NCBI GenBank assembly: GCA_031548885.1
Contig: JAVBQO010000001.1
Span: 124,001-188,000 of the forward strand
DNA length: 64,000 bases
Direction of reading: 5' to 3'
From: JAVBQO01 sp031548885
Lineage (GTDB): Bacteria > Patescibacteriota > Saccharimonadia > Saccharimonadales > Saccharimonadaceae
Shown here: in pieces, positions 31,832-40,561 of the stretch
Position numbering within the stretch: the first letter of the stretch is position 1
How the letters are laid out: each line of letters opens with the position of its first letter
Position numbers and translations under genes: made by a program
Notes under the pieces: generated by a model
Told to the model about the DNA's origin: nothing
Seen by the model: the letters and a program-made list of their open reading frames with translations, nothing else
Database searches by the model: none

Positions 31832-34800
31832 CTACGCTTCCAAATCAAGTGATTCGGTTTGACCAACGCCGTCATTTTCGCGGGCAAATTCAGCCTCGCT
31901 GATCGCACCAGTTCCGACTGGAATTTTGCGACCGATGATGACGTTTTCTTTCAGACCGTGCAGGTGGTCAACGCGGCCCGATGTCGCAGCGCCAATCAGC
32001 ACGCGCGTCGTGTCCTGGAACGAGGCGGCTGATAGGAAGCTGTCGCTGTAAATCGACACTTTGGTGATACCGAGCAGCAATTGCGTGAACTGCGCCGGCT
32101 CTTTGTCTGCGCTGGTTAATTGACGATTCATATCGACGACGGCGGTTTTCGACACAATGTCGCCAGTGACAAACGGACTGTCGCCCGGCTCTTCGATCTG
32201 AACACGGCTGAACATTTGGCGCACGATGACTTCCAAGTGTTTGTCGGCGATTTTCTGACCCTGCGCAGCGTAGATTCGCAACACGTCGTTGATAATGTAG
32301 CGCTGCGTCGCTTCGATTCCTTTCAACGCCATCAGTTGGTGCAAGTTGATCGAACCGCTAGACAAGCGGTCGCCAGCTTCGACCTGATCGCCGTCGGTCA
32401 CGAGCAATTGCTTGTAACCCGGAATTTCGTAGCGAACTGGTGCACCGGCGCTAGCCGTAACGATCAATTCGTTTTTCGCGACTTCGACTTTGCCGTCAAA
32501 CGGCGCGACGATCGGCATCGATTCGTCGTCCATTGATGCCATGACATCGCCGGTGCGAACGTCGGTGCCCGACTCGACGCGGACGATTTGGTCGTCGACA
32601 GCGATTCGTTCGACGCGGCCGGATTCAGGCGTGACTTGGACAATGTATTTGCCGCCATCTTCCCAAACCTGTGCGTCGCCAGCAACTTCCGATAGAAATG
32701 CCTCGCCTTTTGGTGCGCGAGCTTCGAACAATTCGTCGACGCGCGGCAAACCCTGGGTAATGTCACCGCCGGCGGCGCCACCTTGGTGGAACGTGTTCAG
32801 CGTCAACTGCGTGCCCGGCTCACCGACCGACTGCGCAGCGATAACGCCAACCGGTTCGGCGTTGGCCACCAGATAACCAGTCGCCATGTCGATACCGTAC
32901 GATTTTTGCGGGATGCCGTGCAATTGGTTCGTCGACAAAACTGACATGATCGAAACTTCCGTTACCGATTCGTCGTTTTGGATAGCATCGGCGATTTCGC
33001 GCGTGATCAATTCGTCGGTTTTGACAAAGCCCGGCACGTCTTTGGCGGCGTAACGGCCGTACAAACGATCGCCGAAATCGATCATGGTTTCTTCGGTTTC
33101 GATGCGACGAATAATGAATCCGCGGTCGTCGCCCGGTTCGTCAGGAACAGTGAAAATGTCCTGCGAAACATCGACCAAACGGCGCGTCAGATAGCCCGAG
33201 TCGGCGGTTTTCAGCGCTGTGTCGATCAAACCTTTTCGCGTACCGCGCGTGGCGATGAACGCTTCCAATGCCGACAAACCGTGTTTATAATTCGACTTAA
33301 TCGGCAGCTCGATTTCGTGACCCGTCGCATCAACCGTCACGCCAATCGTACCGGCGGCGTGTTTGATATTCGCAACTGTGCCACGTGCACCAGAATTAAC
33401 CAAAACGCTAACGCTGGTGTCGGCATCGTCCAATTTGTATTTCAACAAATCAGTCACGTTTTCGTCGATATTGCGCCACGTTTCAACCGTCAATTTGTAG
33501 CGCTCGTCTTCGGTGATCAAACCCTGTTCGTACTGATCGGATATTTTCGCCGTGCGAGCGTCACCTTCTTCGATGATGCCGTCCAATTCCTTCAGATCGA
33601 AATAGTCGTTCATACCGGTCGAAACCGCGCTACGTGTAGCGTATTCCAGCGACAATTCTTTGATAGCGTCGGCAGTTTGAGCGGTTATTTCCGTGCCGTA
33701 TTTGTTGAAAATTCGCGCCATGACTGCGCTGAGCGCTTTTTTGGTCAAAACTTCGTTGACGTACGGAAAGTCTTCTGGCAGAATTTCGTTCAGCAACGCG
33801 CGACCGAGCGTCGTTTCGTGAATCTCGCCTTTGATTGGCAAGCGAATCGGCGTCTGATATTCCAACAGGTTTTGATCGTGCGCAATGATCGCTTCGGCGA
33901 TCGAACTGAAGGTTTTGACGTTGTCGGTTTGCGCCGACGGTTTTTCGTACGACAAGTAGTAGCAGCCCAGCACGATATCCTGATAAATCGACAAAATCGG
34001 CGAGCCATCGGACGGTTTCAGCAAGTTGTTCGTTGCCGACATCAAATCGCGGGCTTCGGCCTGCGCCTCGGCGGACAGCGGCAAGTGAACCGCCATCTGG
34101 TCACCGTCAAAGTCAGCGTTAAATCCGGTCGTGACAAGCGGGTTCAATTGGATCGCTTTACCTTCGATCAATTTCGGCATGAACGCCTGAATCGACAAGC
34201 GGTGCAACGACGGTGCGCGGTTCAATAGCACGTATTTTCCCTTGATCACTTCGTCTAGTGCGTCCCAGACGACGTTGTCGCCCGATTCGATCAAGCGTGT
34301 CGCCGAACGAATGTTGTGCGCTTGCTCCCATTCCAGTAATTTGGAAATTACGAACGGCTTGAACAGCTCCAGCGCCATTTGTTTCGGCAGACCACATTGG
34401 TTGATTTTGAGTTCCGGACCGGACACGATGACCGAGCGACCGGAGTAATCGACGCGCTTACCCAGTAGGTTTTGGCGGAAACGACCCTGCTTGCCTTTCA
34501 GCAAGTCAGACAGTGATTTCAAGCGGCGGCGATTGCCCGTCGCGTTGACAGCACGGTTACCGCGAGCCGCTGAGTTGTCAATCAACGCATCGACAGCTTC
34601 CTGCAACATGCGTTTTTCGTTGCGTTGGATGACTTCCGGCGCATTCAAATCGATCAGTTTTTTCAAACGATTGTTACGATTAATCACCCGACGATACAAA
34701 TCGTTCAGGTCCGACGTCGCGAAACGACCACCGGTCAACTGCACCATCGGACGCAGATCCGGCGGAATCACCGGCAACACGCTGACGCACATTGATTCTG

Positions 34801-35671
34801 GTTTGATGCCGGCTTGCTCCATGCCTTCCAACATTTTCAAGCGTTTTTGCAATTTTTTCTTGCGCTGGCCTTTAGCTTCTTCAGCCTCGTCGGTCAATTC
34901 GCGGATCAGTTTTGGCAGTTCGATTTCGCGCAGCGATTTCGCTAGTGCGTCGCCGCCCATGCCTACGCTAACCAATTCCTCGTATTCTTCTGGCAGGTTG
35001 CGAAAATCGGTTTCGCTCATCAACGCACCTTTGACCAAGTCGCCCAACTGTTGTTTTTTGACGTTGTAGCTTTCGGTCAAATCTTCGACTTCTTTGGACT
35101 GTTCGGCGGCCAGTTTTTTGACGTCAGCGTCTTCGTCGCCAGCCGCTTTTTCGTAGCGCATTTTGATGGCAACTTTACCGGCTTCAAATTCAGCTTCGTT
35201 GTCGGCTAGCATTTGGTCGCGGCGGTCTTCGTCAACGTTCAAAATCAAGTAGCTAGCGAAATACGCCACACGCTCCAAATTCTTGACCGTAATGCCCAGC
35301 AGCAGCGACATGGCGCTCGGCGTGCCGCGCATGAACCAAATGTGTGCCACCGGTGAAGCCAATTGAATGTGACCCATCCGTTCGCGGCGAACGATTGAAC
35401 GCGTTACCAATTCGCCGTTTTTGTCGACGGCGGCTTCGCGCGAACGAACGCCTTTTAGTTTCGCATCGTGCGGGTTGATGTCTTTGACTGGCCCGAAAAT
35501 CCGTTCACAGAACAAACCGTCGCGTTCTGGTTTTTGGGTGCGATAGTTAATCGTTTCCGGTTTTAGCACTTCGCCGTAGCTCCAGTTCAAAATGTCATCC
35601 GAACTGGCCACCGCCAGACGCACCGCGTCAAAGTCAGCGATGCTTTTGTCGTCTTGTCCTCGATACGCCAT
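31832..35671 (-). CDS. rpoC: DNA-directed RNA polymerase subunit beta-prime, both zinc sites lost
   Basis: Largest catalytic subunit, 1279 residues. The active-site Mg loop NADFDGDQM is intact, as are the bridge-helix region GEPGTQLTLNTFHQGGAAGG and RIFGPVKD. The N-terminal zinc ribbon, normally with four Cys before GVEVT, reads DINPHDAKLKGVRS..AAVDKNGELVT with no Cys. The second site, normally four Cys ending in CAHCYG, reads SVLSTNQLHGIPQKSYG with none. The subunit therefore appears zinc-free. It overlaps rpoB by one base (TAATG). Only one TTTCGCAA-type motif lies in this 3.8-kb gene. Confidence 0.97.
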   Translation of the reverse strand: MAYRGQDDKSIADFDAVRLAVASSDDILNWSYGEVLKPETINYRTQKPERDGLFCERIFGPVKDINPHDAKLKGVRSREAAVDKNGELVTRSIVRRERMGHIQLASPVAHIWFMRGTPSAMSLLLGITVKNLERVAYFASYLILNVDEDRRDQMLADNEAEFEAGKVAIKMRYEKAAGDEDADVKKLAAEQSKEVEDLTESYNVKKQQLGDLVKGALMSETDFRNLPEEYEELVSVGMGGDALAKSLREIELPKLIRELTDEAEEAKGQRKKKLQKRLKMLEGMEQAGIKPESMCVSVLPVIPPDLRPMVQLTGGRFATSDLNDLYRRVINRNNRLKKLIDLNAPEVIQRNEKRMLQEAVDALIDNSAARGNRAVNATGNRRRLKSLSDLLKGKQGRFRQNLLGKRVDYSGRSVIVSGPELKINQCGLPKQMALELFKPFVISKLLEWEQAHNIRSATRLIESGDNVVWDALDEVIKGKYVLLNRAPSLHRLSIQAFMPKLIEGKAIQLNPLVTTGFNADFDGDQMAVHLPLSAEAQAEARDLMSATNNLLKPSDGSPILSIYQDIVLGCYYLSYEKPSAQTDNVKTFSSIAEAIIAHDQNLLEYQTPIRLPIKGEIHETTLGRALLNEILPEDFPYVNEVLTKKALSAVMARIFNKYGTEITAQTADAIKELSLEYATRSAVSTGMNDYFDLKELDGIIEEGDARTAKISDQYEQGLITEDERYKLTVETWRNIDENVTDLLKYKLDDADTSVSVLVNSGARGTVANIKHAAGTIGVTVDATGHEIELPIKSNYKHGLSALEAFIATRGTRKGLIDTALKTADSGYLTRRLVDVSQDIFTVPDEPGDDRGFIIRRIETEETMIDFGDRLYGRYAAKDVPGFVKTDELITREIADAIQNDESVTEVSIMSVLSTNQLHGIPQKSYGIDMATGYLVANAEPVGVIAAQSVGEPGTQLTLNTFHQGGAAGGDITQGLPRVDELFEARAPKGEAFLSEVAGDAQVWEDGGKYIVQVTPESGRVERIAVDDQIVRVESGTDVRTGDVMASMDDESMPIVAPFDGKVEVAKNELIVTASAGAPVRYEIPGYKQLLVTDGDQVEAGDRLSSGSINLHQLMALKGIEATQRYIINDVLRIYAAQGQKIADKHLEVIVRQMFSRVQIEEPGDSPFVTGDIVSKTAVVDMNRQLTSADKEPAQFTQLLLGITKVSIYSDSFLSAASFQDTTRVLIGAATSGRVDHLHGLKENVIIGRKIPVGTGAISEAEFARENDGVGQTESLDLEA

Positions 35672-38600
35672 TACGCCGCCTCCTCCATGTCGTTAGTTTC
35701 ATTGTCAAATTCCTCGGCGGTTTCGATCGAGACGCCTTCGCCCAGTTCGATGTCGCCTAGTTCGTCGGCTTCGTCGCCAACCTCGTCAGTAATGCCGTCA
35801 GACACGACCGTCGTATCGTCGGCCGGTGCGCCGGAACCTTTGGTGGTCAAGATTTCCTCGGCGTCGATGTGATCCTGCTCGTTAATCATGTCAACGCGCA
35901 GACCCAAACCTTGCAATTCCTTGACCAAAACGTTGAAGCCTTCTGGGATTTTCGGCCCCTGAATCGGCTCGTCTTTGATAATCGATTCGTAGGCTTTGCT
36001 GCGGCCATACACGTCGTCGGATTTGATCGTCAGCATTTCCTGCAATGTCGTTGCAGCACCGTACGCTTCGAGCGCCCAGACTTCCATCTCGCCAAATCGC
36101 TGACCACCGTTTTGCGCCTTACCGCCGAGCGGCTGCTGCGTAACCATCGTGTATGGCCCGGTCGATCGGGCGTGGATTTTGTCAGCAACCATGTGGTGCA
36201 ATTTGATCATGTACATGTTTCCGACGGTAGCTTTTTCTTGGAAAGCATCGCCCGTCAAACCGTCGAATAACTGAACTTTTCCGTCAGCCGGAAAACCAGC
36301 TTTGACTAATTCTTTGGACACATCGTCGATCGGCACGCCATCGTACGACGGTGTCGCAACTTTGTAACCGAGCGCTCGCGCAGCCATGCCAATGTGCACT
36401 TCAAACAACTGACCAAGGTTCATGCGCGACGGAACGCCCATCGGGTTCAAAATCATGTCGACCGGTGTGCCATCCGCCATGAACGGCATGTCTTCGGCTG
36501 GCAAGATCCGCGCCACGACGCCTTTGTTTCCGTGCCGACCGGCCAATTTGTCGCCGACCTGGATTTTTCGCGTCTGTGCGATAAAGATTTGCACCTGCAT
36601 CAGCACGCCAGCTTTCATTTCGTGGCCGTTTTCGCGGCTGAAAATCTTGACGCCGACGACTTTTCCTGCCGCGGTGTTCGACACGCGATGCGAAGTGTCG
36701 CGAACGTCTTTGGCTTTTTCACCAAAGATCGCGCGTAGCAATCGCTCCTCGCTCGACAGTTCCTGTTCGCCTTTTGGCGTGATTTTTCCAACCAATACGT
36801 CGCCTGGCTTAACTTCGGCGCCCAATGTCACGATGCCCTGGTCGTCCAAATGTCGTAGCGATTCTTCGCTAACATTCGGGATGTCGCGCGTGACGATTTC
36901 TGGTCCCAATTTCGTTTCGCGGACTTCAACCATTGACGATGTGATGTTAATGTTGGTCAATTCGTCGTCGGCCACCAAACGATTCGAAATGATAATTGAG
37001 TCGTCCATGTTGTAACCGCGCCACGGCATAAACGCCACGATCAGGTCGCGGCCGAGCGCCAATTCGCCGTCGGCGATAGCGGCGCCTTCGATGATCGGCT
37101 GACCTTTTTTGACTTTGTCGCCGCGGTTGACCACGACGCGCTGGTTGAACGATCGGTCTTCGTTTGATTTGTAGAAGTGATATGGATTATACGTGACGAT
37201 TTCTTTCGGACCGTATTTGATCTGAATTTCTTTGGCGTCGGCTTTGATGACTTCGCCGTCTTTTTCGGCACAAATCAGCTGTGAGGTGTTTTTCGCAATG
37301 TCGTGCTCGACACCGGTGCCAACGATCGGCGCTTCGGTTTTGATCAACGGCACAGCTTGGCGTTGCATGTTCGCGCCACCGAGGTTGCGGTCGATGCGGT
37401 TTTTCTCGACGAACGGCACCAGCGCTGCCGTCGAACCGATGATCTGCATGCGGCTGGCATCCATGAACGTGACTTCGTCGACGTCGGCTTCTTCTGGGTG
37501 TAAGTTGCGGCGCACCGAAACGCGCTCCTCGACGAATTTGCCTTTGTCGTCAAATTTCGCGCCAGCTTCGGCGATGACTTCTTTCATTTCAGCAGCGGCG
37601 TCTAGGTAGACGACGTCTTTGGTAACTTTGCCGTTAGCGACGCGAACGTACGGCGCTTCGATGAAACCGTATTCGTTGACGCGGGCGAATGACGCCAAGT
37701 TCAGCACCAAACCGATGTTGGCGCCTTCTGGCGTTTCGATGATACAGACACGGCTGTAGTGCGTTGGGTGGACGTCACGAACTTCGAATCCGGCACGCTC
37801 GCGGGACAAACCACCAGGACCCATCGATGACAAACGACGTTTGTGCGATAATTCGGAAACTGGGTTGGCTTGATCCATAAACTGCGACAACTGGCTGGAT
37901 GCGAAAAATTCGCGAACCGCCGCCACCACAGGTCGCGCGTTGATCAATTGACCCGGCGTGACCGATTCCATGTCGGCCACCGACATGCGGTCTTTGGCGT
38001 TTCGATCCATGCGCAACATCCCGACGCGGAACTGTCGGCCGACCAATTCGCCGACCATTTTGATGCGGCGATTGTGCAAAGCATCGATGTCGTCTGGTGC
38101 TTCCTGCGTGTTGTTCAGGCGAATAATTTCGCTGATAATCGCGATCAGATCCTCCATGCGCATGACGCGGTTTTCGGTGGTGTTTGGCACATCCACGCCC
38201 AAACGTTGATTCAATTTGTAACGGCCGACGCGGCTAACGTCGAATCGTTTGAAGTCGAAAAACATACGCTCGATCATTTGTTTCGCATTGTCAACCGTCG
38301 CGAGGTCGCCTGGTCGTAATTTGCGGTAGACTTCGATCAGCGCTTCGTTGGTGCCTTTGGCGGTGTCTTTTTCGAACGTGGCTTCGATGTAGCTCTTGTC
38401 GCCGGTATCGACGTCTTTGAACAATTCTTTGATGGATGTTGATGACGAATAACCGAGCGCGCGAAGCAGCGTCGTGACGGTCAATTTGCGGCGGCGGTCG
38501 ATTTTGACATAAATCGCGCCGTTAGCGGCAGTTTCGAATTCCAGCCACGCACCGCGTCCTGGGATCAATTTGGCACCGTAATTATTGCGTTCGCCGACGC

Positions 38601-39045
38601 GATCGGCGCTGAAAAATACGCCGGCGCTGCGGATCAATTGCGAAACAACTACGCGCTCCGCGCCGTTGATCACGAATGTGCCGCGTTCGGTCATCCATGG
38701 GTAATCGCCGAGGTAAATTCGGCTGGTTTTGACTTCGCCGGTGACTTTGTTCGTCAGTTCGACGTCGGCGTGTAGCGGCGCTTCGAAACTGATGTTGTCT
38801 TCGCGCGCCTGAGATTCGGTAATTTTCGGTTCGCCGAATTCGTATCCAGTGAACCGCAGTTCCAACTTTTGTCCAGTGTAGTCTTCCACCGGATTAACTT
38901 CTGCAAAAATCTCGCCCAGCCCTGTTTCAACAAATTCTTGCCACGACCGTTTCTGGTGGTCGATTAGATCCGGCATCTCCAGCACAGTATTTTGCGGAGT
39001 AAAATACTTACGCTGAGTCACGCCGTTTTGTAGGTTTTTCGCCAT
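35671..39045 (-). CDS. rpoB: DNA-directed RNA polymerase subunit beta
   Basis: Second largest subunit, 1124 residues from ATG 39045, which has AGGAGAG 10 nt upstream. An open frame continues upstream to 39174, but it lies in the leader and resembles nothing. Family blocks include the rifampicin pocket FFASSQLSQFMDQANPVSEL with SHKRRLSSMGPGG, and GRHGNKGVVARILPAEDMP. The rifampicin-contact residues look wild type. The last 50 residues form an acidic tail. No rplJ-rplL is found upstream. Confidence 0.97.
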   Translation of the reverse strand: MAKNLQNGVTQRKYFTPQNTVLEMPDLIDHQKRSWQEFVETGLGEIFAEVNPVEDYTGQKLELRFTGYEFGEPKITESQAREDNISFEAPLHADVELTNKVTGEVKTSRIYLGDYPWMTERGTFVINGAERVVVSQLIRSAGVFFSADRVGERNNYGAKLIPGRGAWLEFETAANGAIYVKIDRRRKLTVTTLLRALGYSSSTSIKELFKDVDTGDKSYIEATFEKDTAKGTNEALIEVYRKLRPGDLATVDNAKQMIERMFFDFKRFDVSRVGRYKLNQRLGVDVPNTTENRVMRMEDLIAIISEIIRLNNTQEAPDDIDALHNRRIKMVGELVGRQFRVGMLRMDRNAKDRMSVADMESVTPGQLINARPVVAAVREFFASSQLSQFMDQANPVSELSHKRRLSSMGPGGLSRERAGFEVRDVHPTHYSRVCIIETPEGANIGLVLNLASFARVNEYGFIEAPYVRVANGKVTKDVVYLDAAAEMKEVIAEAGAKFDDKGKFVEERVSVRRNLHPEEADVDEVTFMDASRMQIIGSTAALVPFVEKNRIDRNLGGANMQRQAVPLIKTEAPIVGTGVEHDIAKNTSQLICAEKDGEVIKADAKEIQIKYGPKEIVTYNPYHFYKSNEDRSFNQRVVVNRGDKVKKGQPIIEGAAIADGELALGRDLIVAFMPWRGYNMDDSIIISNRLVADDELTNINITSSMVEVRETKLGPEIVTRDIPNVSEESLRHLDDQGIVTLGAEVKPGDVLVGKITPKGEQELSSEERLLRAIFGEKAKDVRDTSHRVSNTAAGKVVGVKIFSRENGHEMKAGVLMQVQIFIAQTRKIQVGDKLAGRHGNKGVVARILPAEDMPFMADGTPVDMILNPMGVPSRMNLGQLFEVHIGMAARALGYKVATPSYDGVPIDDVSKELVKAGFPADGKVQLFDGLTGDAFQEKATVGNMYMIKLHHMVADKIHARSTGPYTMVTQQPLGGKAQNGGQRFGEMEVWALEAYGAATTLQEMLTIKSDDVYGRSKAYESIIKDEPIQGPKIPEGFNVLVKELQGLGLRVDMINEQDHIDAEEILTTKGSGAPADDTTVVSDGITDEVGDEADELGDIELGEGVSIETAEEFDNETNDMEEAA

Positions 39046-39147
39046 TATAAAACCGCTCTCCTCGCTTAGATTGATTGTTGGCACCGAAGTTTCTATCCCT
39101 GTTTCATGTTTCATGCGTGAGTGTAAAACGCACGATTGCCAAAATGA

Positions 39148-39171
39148 CAAAACCCGCCAGCCACGGCGGAA
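39148..39171 (-). terminator. Possible attenuator hairpin in the rpoBC leader
   Basis: CCGCC (39165-39169 complement) and GGCGG (39154-39158 complement) form a 5-bp stem with a 6-nt loop, followed on the minus strand by GTTTTG. It lies about 35-60 nt after the promoter and 100 nt before rpoB, where a conditional terminator would be useful. Confidence 0.4.
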
Positions 39172-39208
39172 CATGAAAAATCAGGGTTACACTACTTCAT
39201 TACAAATG

Positions 39209-39236
39209 ATTATACAGAGATTTTACGACAAGTCAA
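39209..39236 (-). promoter_or_regulatory. Promoter of rpoB-rpoC
   Basis: TTGACT (39231-39236) and TATAAT (39209-39214) are 16 bp apart on the minus strand with TG before the -10. The leader to rpoB is about 155 nt. Confidence 0.8.
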
Positions 39237-39240
39237 ACCC

Positions 39241-39840
39241 TTAGAGCGAGTGAATGAGTCGGTCAAGCACGCTACGTTGGGCAACAACCAGGCTACGGCT
39301 TGCGAAAAGCGCCGTCGGCACCGCCGCGAGGCCACGGATTGTGTTGGCATATCTTACCGGATTCGGGTCTAAATCATGGCCAGCAAGCACCGGCGATAAC
39401 ACCGGAACGTTGTGCTCCGTCGTGATCGCCATTACGCCATCAAACGACAACTCCGGGCAACGCTCAGCATATTGCATGCTGCTTCTGGTTAGTTTGGCAA
39501 GGCTTTCAGTATCGACACCCTCTCCGATGTATGTATTCAGACGAAGCTTCGACGCATTTGTCTGTCGACGAAAAAAGAACTCCTTGTGATCGTCGTCGTT
39601 CCAATCGTTAAGTGTTTGCGCCGCAAACAGTCTGCTTCCGTTAGACAAAGCGAAAACCCCTTTCGCGCCCAGCATCATCTGTCGACGCTTTTGAACTGAC
39701 ATTGTGTCAGCGGGGCCACAGGCCAATCTCGCAACGCACTCGCCCGATTCCCGCTCGATATCATCATGGACAAGTCGCGCGAGCATCGCAACGTCGGTAG
39801 GCGATTCGCCATTCAGGCGTACAATTGATAAGTTATTCAT
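39241..39840 (-). CDS. Protein of unknown function downstream of clpP
   Basis: A soluble 199-residue protein that I do not recognise. No membrane span, signal or clear catalytic motif is seen. MNNLSIVRLNGESPTDVAML at the start, FALSNGSRLFAAQTLNDWND in the middle and GHDLDPNPVRYANTIRGL near the end could fit an acetyltransferase-like alpha/beta fold, but that is a guess. It begins 11 nt after clpP without a Shine-Dalgarno site. It may share the CIRCE-controlled transcript. Confidence 0.6.
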   Translation of the reverse strand: MNNLSIVRLNGESPTDVAMLARLVHDDIERESGECVARLACGPADTMSVQKRRQMMLGAKGVFALSNGSRLFAAQTLNDWNDDDHKEFFFRRQTNASKLRLNTYIGEGVDTESLAKLTRSSMQYAERCPELSFDGVMAITTEHNVPVLSPVLAGHDLDPNPVRYANTIRGLAAVPTALFASRSLVVAQRSVLDRLIHSL

Positions 39841-39851
39841 ATCAATGTACT

Positions 39852-40448
39852 CTACAACTTATCTATAACCTCGTCAACCAACCCATATTTTTTCGCCTCA
39901 TCGGCGTTCATCCAAAAATCGCGCTCCATGTCATCGCGGATTTTCGCAACTTTTTGACCGGTGTTTTTCGCCATGATTTTGGTCAACGACTCTTTGGTTT
40001 TTAGGCTTTCCTTCAAATCAATTTCCATATCAGTAACTTTGCCGCGCGTGCCGGACGATGGCTGGTGAATCATGACTTTGGCGTTTGGCAGCAGGAATCG
40101 TTTACCTTTCGCGCCGGATGATAGCAAAATCGCGCCCATCGACGCTTGCAAACCGATGCCGTACGTCGCCACGTCGGGCTTGATGAAATTCATCGTGTCA
40201 AAAATCGCCAAACCATCGTAAACGCTACCGCCCGGCGAATTGATATACAGCGAAATATCTTTTTTCGGATCCTCATGCGCTAAATGCAGCAGTTGTGCCA
40301 CGACAACGTTCGCGGTCGTTTCGTTGATTTCTTCGCCCAGAAAAATGATGCGCTCTTTCAGCAGGCGCGAATAAATGTCGTAGGCACGTTCGCCGTCATA
40401 CGATTTTTCTACCACTGTTGGAACTAGGTAACTTGTCGGTTTTGTCAT
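39852..40448 (-). CDS. clpP: ATP-dependent Clp protease proteolytic subunit
   Basis: Serine peptidase that forms the Clp barrel, 198 residues from ATG 40448 (MTKPTSYLVP). The catalytic Ser is in ASMGAILLSSGAKGKR, His in KVMIHQPSSG and Asp in MERDFWMN; INSPGGSV is the oxyanion region. TATACT ends 6 nt before the ATG and a CIRCE operator covers the promoter, so expression should be HrcA-controlled and the mRNA leaderless. ClpC at 58519 is the likely partner. Confidence 0.95.
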   Translation of the reverse strand: MTKPTSYLVPTVVEKSYDGERAYDIYSRLLKERIIFLGEEINETTANVVVAQLLHLAHEDPKKDISLYINSPGGSVYDGLAIFDTMNFIKPDVATYGIGLQASMGAILLSSGAKGKRFLLPNAKVMIHQPSSGTRGKVTDMEIDLKESLKTKESLTKIMAKNTGQKVAKIRDDMERDFWMNADEAKKYGLVDEVIDKL

Positions 40449-40454
40449 GATGAA

Positions 40455-40494
40455 AGTATAGCGCAAAATAGCACTCTGAGCAATAGAGTGCTAA
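40455..40494 (-). promoter_or_regulatory. clpP promoter with CIRCE operator
   Basis: ATAGCACTC-N9-GAGTGCTAA (40468-40494) matches CIRCE (TTAGCACTC-N9-GAGTGCTAA) at 17 of 18 positions. The -10 TATACT (40455-40460) is 6 nt before the clpP ATG, and the expected -35 position falls inside the operator. Confidence 0.9.
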
Positions 40495-40561
40495 ATTGGT
40501 TTTTCGCAAATTTTCAGAAATCGATATTGGCGACTCATTTGCGCCAAGATATTCTCACTGA

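Noticed and set aside
32978..34228. 416-codon open frame on the plus strand inside rpoC
   Set aside because: Antisense to the conserved catalytic region of rpoC; composition typical of a shadow frame.
39046..39174. N-terminal extension of rpoB to 39174
   Set aside because: The AGGAGAG site and family alignment both support ATG 39045; the extension overlaps the leader hairpin.
40468..40494. CtsR box at clpP
   Set aside because: The 9-9-9 structure and sequence are those of CIRCE, not the heptad direct repeat of CtsR.
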